Assembly (NCBI RefSeq): GCF_037120705.1
Contig: NZ_JAWLJU010000002.1
Coordinates: forward strand, 1,240,001-1,304,000
From: Pseudoalteromonas sp. UG3-2
Lineage (GTDB): Bacteria; Pseudomonadota; Gammaproteobacteria; Enterobacterales; Alteromonadaceae
Reading direction: 5' to 3'
Length of the DNA stretch: 64,000 nt
Shown here: positions 8,776 through 15,279 of the stretch, piece after piece
Position numbering within the stretch: the stretch's first letter is position 1
Layout of the letters: each line of letters opens with the position of its first letter
Position numbers and translations under genes: made by a program
Notes under the pieces: generated by a model
The model's input: only the letters and a program-made list of their open reading frames with translations
Database searches by the model: none
What the model was told of the DNA's origin: nothing

Positions 8776-9330
8776 ATGAAAAAGACATTAATTACTACCG
8801 CTTTACTAACAACACTTACAGCAGTACCTGCAATGGCCTCTGACAATAACTGGGAAGCTGAAGCGAGTGATGCTTGGATTGATGGCAAAGCCGAAGCCAC
8901 CTTGCTATTTAACGGTGAGCTAAACACCTTTGATATTAATACCGATGTTCACAATGGCGTGGTCGTACTAACAGGTGAAGTTGAACGCACAGTTGACAAG
9001 AAACTAGCTGAAGAGCTGGTATTAGGTATCGATGGCGTAAAAGAAGTTAAAAACGAGCTTAACATTGTACAGATGGACTCAAAAAGCCAAGATGCTGAAA
9101 ACGACACGGACTTTACTGATGCGAAGATAGTGACAGTGATTAAGTCACGCTACCTATTCGATACCGATGTTGATGGTACCGATATTGATGTTGATGTAGA
9201 GAATCGCGTAGTAACACTTAACGGACACGTCAGCAGTGAAACTGAGCGCGACTTAGCTATACAAATCGCAAAAAACACCAATGATGTTAAAGAAGTAGAA
9301 AGTAACATCCGTATTTCTCGTGACTCGTAA
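8776..9330 (+). CDS. periplasmic BON-domain protein, OsmY-like
   Basis: Exported protein of 184 residues with a signal peptide (MKKTLITTALLTTLTAVPAMA, cut after AMA) and two BON domains (about 50-100 and 115-180), each with the pattern of a buried glycine in VVVLTGEV / VVTLNGHV. BON proteins such as OsmY act in the periplasm, probably at the membrane or as chaperones under osmotic stress. Three ATG codons run in tandem; the third (8776) has the best distance, 7 nt, to AAGGAG. It has a close paralogue at 13328-13909. A sigma-54 type promoter precedes it. A terminator and then an outer-membrane barrel gene follow. Confidence 0.92.
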   Translation: MKKTLITTALLTTLTAVPAMASDNNWEAEASDAWIDGKAEATLLFNGELNTFDINTDVHNGVVVLTGEVERTVDKKLAEELVLGIDGVKEVKNELNIVQMDSKSQDAENDTDFTDAKIVTVIKSRYLFDTDVDGTDIDVDVENRVVTLNGHVSSETERDLAIQIAKNTNDVKEVESNIRISRDS

Positions 9331-9348
9331 TTTAACCGCCAGCAAACG

Positions 9349-9371
9349 AAAGGGAGCAGATGCTCCCTTTT
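9349..9371 (+). terminator. hairpin terminator between the BON and barrel genes
   Basis: AAAGGGAGCA / TGCTCCCTTT followed by TTC. The stem is strong but the T tract short, so partial read-through into the barrel gene at 9397 is possible. Confidence 0.65.
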
Positions 9372-9396
9372 CATTACAAAAAATAAAGGAGTAAAA

Positions 9397-9972
9397 ATGA
9401 AAAAACTAGCAGTTGCAAGTGCGTTAATCGCCGCGTTTGGTATGACTTCAGTGAAAGCCAACACTCAAAGCGACTATGAAAGTGACGATTACCAAATTTA
9501 CACTGGTATTGGTTACGGCCAGTACTCATTCCAGTGGGATGACAGAGAAAATGACACTTCTTTTGATGAAGACGCAGCCATGCTGAAAGCCTACGTTGGT
9601 ACCAAAATCACCCCCTATTGGAGTATCGAGTTAGGCTACGAGAACTTTGATGAAGCCAGCGATATAGATAGCTCAGCAGAATTGGATGGTGTATCACTTG
9701 CGACTAGATTGAGTTTGCCTTTGAACGAGCATTTTTCCGTCTATGCTAAAGGCGGTTGGCTCGAGTGGAATGCCGACATCCATACAGATATCCCTGTTGT
9801 TGGCCGTGTTTCCTCAGAATTTGATGGTGGTGACTGGCTCTATGGTGCAGGTCTAGGTCTTAAACTATCTGACCATGTGAACATGAGAGTTGAATACACT
9901 CGCTACAAGCTTGAAGAAAAAATTGACCCCGATATGGATGTAGCTAGCCTATCGGTAGAGTACTTGTTTTAG
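9397..9972 (+). CDS. outer-membrane beta-barrel protein (OmpA-like/porin-like fold)
   Basis: 191 residues with a signal peptide (MKKLAVASALIAAFGMTSVKA). Alternating aromatic and polar strands typical of an 8-stranded barrel follow: YQIYTGIGYGQYSFQW, MLKAYVGTKITPYWSIELGYENF, VSLATRLSLPLNEHFSVYAKGGWLEW, WLYGAGLGLKLSDHVNMRVEYTRY. The C-terminal phenylalanine in LSVEYLF is the usual outer-membrane assembly signal. There is no OmpA-type peptidoglycan domain. Its role is unknown; it may seal or stabilise the envelope under stress. AAGGAG lies 5 nt before the ATG. No separate promoter was seen in the 66-nt gap from the BON gene, so it is probably co-expressed by read-through. Confidence 0.88.
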   Translation: MKKLAVASALIAAFGMTSVKANTQSDYESDDYQIYTGIGYGQYSFQWDDRENDTSFDEDAAMLKAYVGTKITPYWSIELGYENFDEASDIDSSAELDGVSLATRLSLPLNEHFSVYAKGGWLEWNADIHTDIPVVGRVSSEFDGGDWLYGAGLGLKLSDHVNMRVEYTRYKLEEKIDPDMDVASLSVEYLF

Positions 9973-10040
9973 TACAGACACACCTCAGCAAAACATGCTT
10001 TGGTTGTAATAAACCAGGTTTATCCCTTTGACCCCTTTTT

Positions 10041-10066
10041 AGCGCCTATTTTAGGCGCTTTTTTTA
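10041..10066 (+). terminator. Rho-independent terminator after the barrel gene
   Basis: AGCGCCTA / TAGGCGCT with a TTT loop and a T-rich tail, between the convergent barrel and chemoreceptor genes. Confidence 0.85.
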
Positions 10067-10081
10067 TTTTAAGACTGTTTA

Positions 10082-11707
10082 TTATACCTTAAACACCGTT
10101 ACCTTAGCGTTTAATCGCTCCGCTAGTTCTGATAAAACAAGACTGGCATCGGCATTACTTTTTGCACTTTGCGTCACTTCTGCAATACTGCTAGAAAAAT
10201 CATTAATGTTTTGGCTAATTTCAGCTACCACCGTCGTTTGTTCTTCAGTCGCAGTAGAAACTTGTATATTCATGGCAACTATCTCTTCTACGGCTTCATC
10301 TATTTGTGTCATTAGTTTTGCAGACTCACCTGCGCGCTCAACACCACTTGAAGCACTTTGCTGGGCACCTTCCATGGAGGTCACTGCATTTTGCGCCATA
10401 TGCTGTAGCTTAGATATCATATCGCGTATAGATTCGGTGGCTTTTTGGGTATCGTGTGCCAGCTGTCTAACCTCATCGGCTACCACGGCAAAACCACGTC
10501 CAGATTCACCAGCTCTGGCCGCCTCAATGGCGGCATTTAAGGCCAATAAGTTAGTCTGCTCTGCTACTCCTTGGATCATAAGTACCACTTGATTAATTTC
10601 ATTAGATTGTCCATTAAGTGCCTTGATAAGTTCAGCATTTTCTTTCACTTCCTTGGCCAGCTTTTCTATGGCTGCAATGTTTTGCGAAATAATCGTCTTT
10701 CCTTGCCGAGCAAGCCCTGCTGACGTTTCAGCTTTATTAGCGGTATTCAGTGCACTGTTTGCGACCTCTTGAATAGCACTACTCATTTGTGTTGCTGCAG
10801 TTGCTATCATCTGTGTTTGCTGCTCTTGCGACTGCGAACTTCCCGCAATGGCTTGACTAATATCGTTAAGTTCTCGTGCTGTCCCCGACAAACTGGCGAC
10901 CATATCCACCAAGTTTTCTACTAGGTTATGTAAGTTTGCCACCATTGAGTTAAAGTCTTTGGCAATGATACTAAGCTCATCTTGCCCTTCCACTTCAACT
11001 CTTTGAGTTAAGTCCGCGTCTTTAGCTATGATGCCAATTCGATTGCGTAATCGGCTTAAAGGAGTATTGATGGATCGGAAAATAAGCAGGCCAACAATGC
11101 TCATCAGCACAATAATCACAACCGATGAGGCGATCATGACGGTTTGCGTCGTGCTTGCTTGAGACTCCGATATATTGCGTAAGTTATTAGCTTCTTCCAG
11201 TTGTAGTTCAATTAGCGCATGATAGCTCTCACTTAGCGGATCGAAAGCAGCATATAGATCAGTAACAAATTGAGCATAAGGTATATCCATAAATGTGTTG
11301 TTATTAACCTTTTGAGTGTACGATTCTAATAGCCGAGTAACAGCAAGTTCAGCTTCCTCCGCATCCTGAACTAGCCGCTGCTCTATTGGTGTTAACTCCG
11401 TACTCAAATATCGTTGCCACTCTTTCGATGCTAGGTTTTTTGCAGACTCGATTGTAGCTAATGCTTGTTTGTCTGATAGCTGTTCGCCTCTAAGTTTATG
11501 AAATGTATCCACGATTACCACTGCATAATTATCAGAAACAACTTTTATTTGCTTCAAAGGCAGCACTCTGTCATCGTAAAGATGATTAATATTACTGCTT
11601 AAATTTGATAGGGTTATGACGGTGAATATGGTGGCAATGATAAATAATACTGCAGGAAGTCCTGACAAGGTCAAAAGTCGACTCTTAACAGATAGAGAGT
11701 TCAGCAT
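10082..11707 (-). CDS. methyl-accepting chemotaxis protein
   Basis: Chemoreceptor of 541 residues with two membrane helices (about 10-32 and 188-210) enclosing a periplasmic, mostly helical 4-helix-bundle type sensor. A HAMP domain (about 211-264) and a long cytoplasmic signalling hairpin follow. The conserved tip [19 protein letters not shown], continuing into [15 protein letters not shown], binds CheA and CheW. The ligand is not predictable. The ATG at 11707 begins [11 protein letters not shown]; a GTG three codons earlier is possible, and neither has a clear ribosome site. The C-terminus VTVFKV has no CheR-binding pentapeptide. It sits inside the stress cluster but shows no sigma-54 type promoter. 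Confidence 0.93.
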   Translation of the reverse strand: MLNSLSVKSRLLTLSGLPAVLFIIATIFTVITLSNLSSNINHLYDDRVLPLKQIKVVSDNYAVVIVDTFHKLRGEQLSDKQALATIESAKNLASKEWQRYLSTELTPIEQRLVQDAEEAELAVTRLLESYTQKVNNNTFMDIPYAQFVTDLYAAFDPLSESYHALIELQLEEANNLRNISESQASTTQTVMIASSVVIIVLMSIVGLLIFRSINTPLSRLRNRIGIIAKDADLTQRVEVEGQDELSIIAKDFNSMVANLHNLVENLVDMVASLSGTARELNDISQAIAGSSQSQEQQTQMIATAATQMSSAIQEVANSALNTANKAETSAGLARQGKTIISQNIAAIEKLAKEVKENAELIKALNGQSNEINQVVLMIQGVAEQTNLLALNAAIEAARAGESGRGFAVVADEVRQLAHDTQKATESIRDMISKLQHMAQNAVTSMEGAQQSASSGVERAGESAKLMTQIDEAVEEIVAMNIQVSTATEEQTTVVAEISQNINDFSSSIAEVTQSAKSNADASLVLSELAERLNAKVTVFKV

Positions 11708-11875
11708 AAAATGCACATTTATTGAAGTATTAGATAATTAAAGTATTATCTATAGTTAAAAATTTACAATATTAATTACAAATAAAAAAATACTTTCGTT
11801 ACTTGTCATAGCTAGGAAATGTGCTAGAGATGTATGATCACCACATTGGTCGTGTGCACCGTCCTGTGTCATCTC

Positions 11876-11905
11876 ATAAAAAAGGGAAGCCAGATAGCTT
11901 CCCTT
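11876..11905 (-). terminator. Rho-independent terminator of the DUF2383 operon
   Basis: AAGGGAAGC / GCTTCCCTT stem with a 6-nt loop, followed on the minus strand by T6. It closes the three-gene operon that starts at 12779. Confidence 0.85.
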
Positions 11906-11925
11906 GTAGACAAACTCTATATCAA

Positions 11926-12117
11926 TTAACAGTCTTCGTCTTTAGTGTCCATATTTTCTTTAACATCTTCACATGCATCTTCAACGCTGTTGCCTACTTC
12001 TTCTACGGTCTCGTCGATGCGCTCACCTGCTTCTTCCGCAGGGCCTTCGCTACAGCCAAAGAGCGTTAAAATTGCTATAAAACCAAATACTTTTGCCAGT
12101 GTAATTGCCATTCTCAT
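11926..12117 (-). CDS. small acidic lipoprotein (entericidin-like)
   Basis: 63 residues with a lipoprotein signal peptide ending LTLFGC, so the mature protein should begin at a lipidated cysteine. The remainder is short, acidic and helical (SEGPAEEAGERIDETVEEVGNSVEDACEDVKENM). Similar small lipoproteins (entericidin B type) occur in stress regulons. Function is unknown; it may sit at the outer or inner membrane. ATG codons occur at 12120, 12117 and 12111; 12117 has the best spacing to AAGGAG. It is the last gene of the operon with the DUF2383 and DUF1328 genes, followed at once by a strong terminator. Confidence 0.75.
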   Translation of the reverse strand: MRMAITLAKVFGFIAILTLFGCSEGPAEEAGERIDETVEEVGNSVEDACEDVKENMDTKDEDC

Positions 12118-12146
12118 CATTATCTCCTTACTTTGAAAATTATTTA

Positions 12147-12323
12147 TTACCTAGATGTTTTCGCCTTTTTTGCTTTGCCAAAAATAAACGAGATCACCAT
12201 AAATGCGATAAAAACAAAAAATAAGATTTTAGCCATTCCTGCTGCGGCGCCTGCAATACCAGAAAAGCCTAAAACTGCAGCGACCAACGCCAAAAATAGA
12301 AACATCAAAGCCCAACTTAACAT
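12147..12323 (-). CDS. DUF1328 (YtjA-like) small membrane protein
   Basis: 58 residues, found by reading the minus strand between the neighbouring genes. The sequence [20 protein letters not shown], then [19 protein letters not shown] and the basic end [10 protein letters not shown] match the DUF1328/YtjA family (E. coli YtjA, 53 residues). It has two membrane helices with a glycine/alanine-rich turn. GGAGG lies 6 nt before the ATG, and the start is 9 nt beyond the stop of the DUF2383 gene, so the two are translated from one message. DUF1328 proteins are common in stress regulons; the biochemical role is unknown. Confidence 0.9.
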   Translation of the reverse strand: MLSWALMFLFLALVAAVLGFSGIAGAAAGMAKILFFVFIAFMVISFIFGKAKKAKTSR

Positions 12324-12332
12324 TTTGACCTC

Positions 12333-12779
12333 CTATGCTGTCATTTCTTGCAGCTGTTTCATTTGATCATGACACCCTTGCATTCGCGACTGGATATCAA
12401 GCAATACGCTCTTACACTTAGGTGGTAGTTCACGCTGCAAAGACTTGTTCACTTTTTCAAGCACCTTATCTTCAACTTCTTCAAGCTGCGAAATATAGGT
12501 ATGCTCTTTATCTGTGCTGATTTTACCGACTAATTTGGTGTATGCTTCACGAATTTCCACGCTGGTTGCCGAATCAGTTTCTACCTCGCCATCATCGATT
12601 AGTACGAATGGCTGAAGATCTGAGATAGCTTGAGCTTTCGCCACTATCATTTGGTCAAAAACGTTATTTAATTTAAGGTTGTCTAATTTTTTCTTTGCTT
12701 CGGTATAAAAGTCAACGCCACCGTTAAGTACTTTAATAAGTTCTTTCAATGGCTCCATGTCATAATTTGAATTTGCCAT
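12333..12779 (-). CDS. PA2169-type four-helix-bundle protein (DUF2383)
   Basis: 148-residue soluble protein built of long amphipathic helices, matching the DUF2383/PA2169 four-helix-bundle family: LKELIKVLNGGVDFYTEAKKKL, FDQMIVAKAQAISDL, EDKVLEKVNKSLQRELPPKCKSVLLDIQSRMQGCHDQM. The fold is related to ferritin-like bundles, but I see no clear di-iron ExxH pairs, so metal binding is not claimed. AAGGAG precedes the ATG. It is the first gene of a three-gene operon driven by a sigma-54 type promoter at 12835-12850. Its function in the family is not established; association with envelope stress genes is recurrent. Confidence 0.87.
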   Translation of the reverse strand: MANSNYDMEPLKELIKVLNGGVDFYTEAKKKLDNLKLNNVFDQMIVAKAQAISDLQPFVLIDDGEVETDSATSVEIREAYTKLVGKISTDKEHTYISQLEEVEDKVLEKVNKSLQRELPPKCKSVLLDIQSRMQGCHDQMKQLQEMTA

Positions 12780-12834
12780 AACTCACTCCTTAAAAAATAA
12801 TAGAAAAATATTTTTACCTAGTCTCCTTTAACTA

Positions 12835-12850
12835 TGCACTTCTGATGCCA
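12835..12850 (-). promoter_or_regulatory. sigma-54 type promoter of the DUF2383 operon
   Basis: Minus strand reads TGGCATCAGAAGTGCA: TGGCA, 10 nt between GG and GC, then A. The predicted start is near 12824, about 45 nt before the DUF2383 start codon. Confidence 0.7.
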
Positions 12851-12910
12851 AGTTGTAATACACTGTTTATAAATGTTTTTTTCATCCCCCTCACACTTTT
12901 GGTGAAAATA

Positions 12911-12927
12911 TTACAGTGCGACTGTAA
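12911..12927. promoter_or_regulatory. 17-bp palindrome upstream of the DUF2383 promoter
   Basis: TTACAGTGCGACTGTAA, a perfect 7-bp dyad around GCG, centred about 95 nt before the predicted start of the DUF2383 operon. It uses the same TTAC/GTAA half-sites as the other upstream sites but with a 9-nt gap. A related sequence, TTAC-N8-GTAA, lies at 14152-14167, also near -94 of its promoter. Confidence 0.5.
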
Positions 12928-13178
12928 ATAATTCCTGTGTGATTTGCCCACTCTATATTGCTGAACTCCAATACAGATATATAGATAAGTACATCAATAT
13001 ACACTGGCTATACTTTTCACTTATCTATAACCGCCAGAGCTAACTTATATACTTTTCAGTCGCAATATAAATCCCCCAATGCTCGATATTCATACTCTAT
13101 ACGTTATTACAGCATGATTATTTTGAACGCCTCACTTGATAGTATTCATTAACGATTCAACTGAAATTCATAATGGCA

Positions 13179-13223
13179 GTAATTTTTACAATCCTTGTGA
13201 CATTGTTATTCAGTAAATCTTGC
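13179..13223. promoter_or_regulatory. paired GTAA-N3-TTAC sites upstream of the second BON gene
   Basis: GTAATTTTTAC (13179-13189) is centred at -118 and GTAAATCTTGC (13213-13223, one mismatch) at -84 from the predicted start at 13302. Both distances are identical to those of the first BON gene, while much of the sequence between them has diverged. Confidence 0.55.
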
Positions 13224-13275
13224 CGTTAGGTCACTGAAAAAAATTAAAGGTTATAAATATCAAAAGCTTAAAATA

Positions 13276-13291
13276 TGGCATAGACGATGCA
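13276..13291 (+). promoter_or_regulatory. sigma-54 type promoter of the second BON gene
   Basis: TGGCATAGACGATGCA: TGGCA at -24, GC at -12, 10 nt between GG and GC. The predicted start is near 13302, followed by AAAGGAG and the ATG at 13328. Confidence 0.72.
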
Positions 13292-13327
13292 AAAGTCATT
13301 GTGACAAAGCATAAAAGGAGATACGTT

Positions 13328-13909
13328 ATGAAGAAGACACTAATTGCATCACTATTCTTAACATCGCTGTCAGCTACCTCTGTAATGGCAGCAGGCAATA
13401 ACTGGGAAGCTGAAGCGGCAGATGCTTGGATTGATGGTAAAGCTGAGGCCACCCTGCTTTTTAATGGCGAGCTAAACAATTTTGATATTAATACCGACGT
13501 TCGTAATGGCAAGGTCATTTTAACAGGCGAAGTGGAACGCTCTGTAGATAAAGAGTTGGCTGAAGAGTTGGTACTTGGTATTGATGGTGTAACGGAAGTG
13601 GATAATGAGCTCACTATCGTAGACATGTCGGACAACCAAGACAAAGCAGCCATGGAACAGTCCAGTGGTGAGTTCACCGATATGAAAATAGCCACCGTGA
13701 TCAACTCACGCTACCTATTTGATACGGACATAGACAGTACAGGCATTGATGTCGAGGTGGAACAAGGCAATGTCACTCTCACAGGGCATGTTGAAAGCGA
13801 TGCAGAGCGTAAGCTAGCTGTGCAAATTGCGCAAAATGCCAATGATGTCGCTAAAGTTGAGAGCAATCTTGAGATCACCAATAACATGGATAGATACAGC
13901 GACTCGTAA
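13328..13909 (+). CDS. periplasmic BON-domain protein, second OsmY-like paralogue
   Basis: 193 residues with a signal peptide (MKKTLIASLFLTSLSATSVMA, cut after VMA) and two BON domains. It is a paralogue of the protein at 8776-9330: the first mature segment GNNWEAEAADAWIDGKAEAT and the ELVLGIDGV and SRYLFDTD blocks are nearly the same, whereas the inter-domain linker (DMSDNQDKAAMEQSSGEFT) differs. Periplasmic location and a role in osmotic or envelope stress are inferred from the family. AAAGGAG lies 7 nt before the ATG at 13328; an in-frame ATG 9 codons upstream would spoil the signal peptide. Single gene with its own sigma-54 type promoter. Confidence 0.92.
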   Translation: MKKTLIASLFLTSLSATSVMAAGNNWEAEAADAWIDGKAEATLLFNGELNNFDINTDVRNGKVILTGEVERSVDKELAEELVLGIDGVTEVDNELTIVDMSDNQDKAAMEQSSGEFTDMKIATVINSRYLFDTDIDSTGIDVEVEQGNVTLTGHVESDAERKLAVQIAQNANDVAKVESNLEITNNMDRYSDS

Positions 13910-14042
13910 AGCTTAGGCCTGGGGGGCTCCCCCCCTGAAAATATTTCCCGCTAATGTGATCGATCTTGGTTATGTTGGCTATATATTAAACAGCATTTTA
14001 ATTTGTGCCTCCAGTTCCATTCCCTTTGACTGGTTTTTTTAG

Positions 14043-14068
14043 CGTCACTGCCAAGTGGCGTTTTTTTT
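14043..14068 (+). terminator. Rho-independent terminator of the second BON gene
   Basis: CGTCACT / AGTGGCG stem (one G-T pair), GCCA loop, then eight T. It lies 130 nt beyond the stop codon, giving a long 3-prime leader. Confidence 0.75.
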
Positions 14069-14144
14069 CGTCCAAGATTACTGCCTATCTCCTAACTTTT
14101 CTATTTTTCTTCTTATGCCTTTAGCGATTTTGTAGATTTGCTCT

Positions 14145-14167
14145 GTAACTTTTACATTGGCCAGTAA
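14145..14167. promoter_or_regulatory. overlapping upstream sites of the yqjD-like operon
   Basis: GTAACTTTTAC (14145-14155, GTAA-N3-TTAC, centred at -104), sharing its TTAC half with TTACATTGGCCAGTAA (14152-14167, TTAC-N8-GTAA, centred near -94) relative to the predicted start at 14254. This arrangement links the two forms of the motif seen elsewhere in the cluster. Confidence 0.5.
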
Positions 14168-14227
14168 AAAACTACAAGCCGCCTTCAAAGCAAAACAGTA
14201 AACACTTGTTTTAAATAAACTTTTTAT

Positions 14228-14243
14228 TGGCAAGTCCCTTGCA
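14228..14243 (+). promoter_or_regulatory. sigma-54 type promoter of the yqjD-like operon
   Basis: TGGCAAGTCCCTTGCA matches the textbook TGGCA-N6-TTGCA, with 10 nt between GG and GC. It is the best of the four sigma-54 type promoters. The predicted start is near 14254, 26 nt before the ATG. Confidence 0.78.
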
Positions 14244-14279
14244 TTTAATAAGTTGAACGTAACGAATAAGGAGCTGTTT

Positions 14280-14600
14280 ATGAGTAATCAAAGTCAACAA
14301 ACTGCAACTACAAAGCGCAAAACAAACGGTCATGACTCAAGTCACCCTGTGGCGGATCAAATGGCGGATTCCCTTCACTCTTCGGTTGATTCATTTCATC
14401 AATCAGCCTCAAAAACCGAAGAAGCTTTGCGCGAGAAGGGCCAAAACTCTAGCGCTGCACTAGCCGATAAACGTCGTGAACTGGAGCGTTCGTGGGAAAC
14501 CTCTGGAGTGAAAAAGTTCGCCGTCGAGAATCCTGTTAAAACGGCGGGTATTGCCTTTTCTCTTGGAATGTTAGCAACCATGATTTTGAGGAAGAAATAA
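14280..14600 (+). CDS. yqjD: ElaB/YqjD-like (DUF883) membrane-anchored protein
   Basis: 106 residues. A long soluble amphipathic helix (DQMADSLHSSVDSFHQSASKTEEALREKG) is followed by a C-terminal membrane anchor, ENPVKTAGIAFSLGMLATMILRKK, the layout of ElaB/YqjD proteins. E. coli YqjD binds ribosomes and places them at the inner membrane in stationary phase. AAGGAG lies 6 nt before the ATG at 14280. The two following genes have the size and membrane layout of YqjE and YqjK, so the cluster corresponds to E. coli yqjD-yqjE-yqjK. It is preceded by the best sigma-54 type promoter of the window. The symbol is given by family and context. Confidence 0.82.
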   Translation: MSNQSQQTATTKRKTNGHDSSHPVADQMADSLHSSVDSFHQSASKTEEALREKGQNSSAALADKRRELERSWETSGVKKFAVENPVKTAGIAFSLGMLATMILRKK

Positions 14601-14602
14601 TT

Positions 14603-15037
14603 ATGGCACAACATGCTCAATCGCAAAATGAGCAGCATCACACCGAGCGCACGCCTGCGCTCGGTGAACTTAAAGAAGCTGTCGAGCTACTAGTTAGCAG
14701 CTACCAGCAGCTCTTTGTAACCCACGCTCACCTATTGGCAGCTAAGTTTCGAGCCAATTGTAAATGTCTGCTCATTGCCATTGCACTGCTAACATTTACT
14801 ATGCTTCTTACCGCAATGGTATGGGCCAGTTTACATGTGTTGTTTGCTTATGCGCTTACCTTTGCCGGTATTAGTTGGTTTTTCTCGGTTGGCATCGTAC
14901 TGACACTGAATATAGCAATCATTTACTACTTAATAATGACCGGATTAAAGCTATTCAACAACAGTATTGAAGGACTAACAACCGGCCTATCACAGTCCTT
15001 ACAGCAGCCAGAGGTGGATGATGACCAAACTCGCTGA
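14603..15037 (+). CDS. yqjE: YqjE-like (holin III type) membrane protein
   Basis: 144 residues with two membrane helices (CLLIAIALLTFTMLLTAMVWASLHVLF, about 52-78, and GISWFFSVGIVLTLNIAIIYYLI, about 86-110) between hydrophilic ends, as in the YqjE/phage-holin-family proteins. It starts 2 nt after the yqjD-like stop, so it is in the same transcript. The role is unknown; in the family it accompanies YqjD at the inner membrane. Sequence identity to E. coli YqjE cannot be judged without alignment; the call rests on topology and gene order. Confidence 0.7.
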   Translation: MAQHAQSQNEQHHTERTPALGELKEAVELLVSSYQQLFVTHAHLLAAKFRANCKCLLIAIALLTFTMLLTAMVWASLHVLFAYALTFAGISWFFSVGIVLTLNIAIIYYLIMTGLKLFNNSIEGLTTGLSQSLQQPEVDDDQTR

Positions 15038-15275
15038 TCACATAACGGCTAAATTGCATCACGAAGTGACACAGGCAACGCGAGACAACATAGATGCCCA
15101 GCAGCTTAATCGGCTGTGTCAGCTCCGTGCCAAAAAAGACTTTATTGGTGCGATCAGCTCACCTCAAGGCATCGCATTCAGCTTTGTATTTGGTACTTTA
15201 GTGGCCCGATTTGGCAAGATTGGCGCACTGCGTCGACTTGCATTGGCAAAAAGACTTATATTGGGTTTTCCTTAA
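15021..15275 (+). CDS. yqjK: YqjK-like small protein
   Basis: 84 residues, overlapping the end of the YqjE-like gene by 17 nt. A basic helical N-terminal part (KLADHITAKLHHEVTQATRDNIDAQQLNRLCQLRAKKDFI) is followed by a short hydrophobic segment, GIAFSFVFGTLVARFGKIGAL, with a positively charged end. The start is the second of two adjacent ATG codons, with GAGG 6 nt before it. The function is unknown; position and size fit YqjK. The stop lies 4 nt from the convergent stop of the hybrid kinase gene, with no terminator between them. Confidence 0.62.
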   Translation: MTKLADHITAKLHHEVTQATRDNIDAQQLNRLCQLRAKKDFIGAISSPQGIAFSFVFGTLVARFGKIGALRRLALAKRLILGFP

Positions 15276-15279
15276 TTCG

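Larger units (their letters stand above)
12780..13327. other. 548-bp divergent control region between the DUF2383 operon and the second BON gene
   Basis: No gene seen. It contains a sigma-54 type promoter on each strand, the 17-bp palindrome at 12911-12927, an 11-bp perfect inverted repeat (12980-12990 with 13019-13029, TATAGATAAGT / ACTTATCTATA, 28-nt spacer), and the GTAA-N3-TTAC sites at 13179 and 13213. Confidence 0.65.
13910..14279. other. 370-bp intergenic region: hairpin, terminator and yqjD-type promoter
   Basis: No gene seen. A G6/C7 hairpin without a T tract lies directly after the BON stop (13920-13936), a proper terminator at 14043-14068, the upstream sites at 14145-14167 and a sigma-54 type promoter at 14228. 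Confidence 0.6.

Noticed and set aside
13231..13704. 157-codon open frame antisense to the second BON gene
   Set aside because: Covers the BON gene and its promoter on the other strand; no independent support.
13920..13936. G6/C7 hairpin directly after the second BON gene
   Set aside because: The loop is very short and there is no T tract; the better terminator is at 14043-14068.
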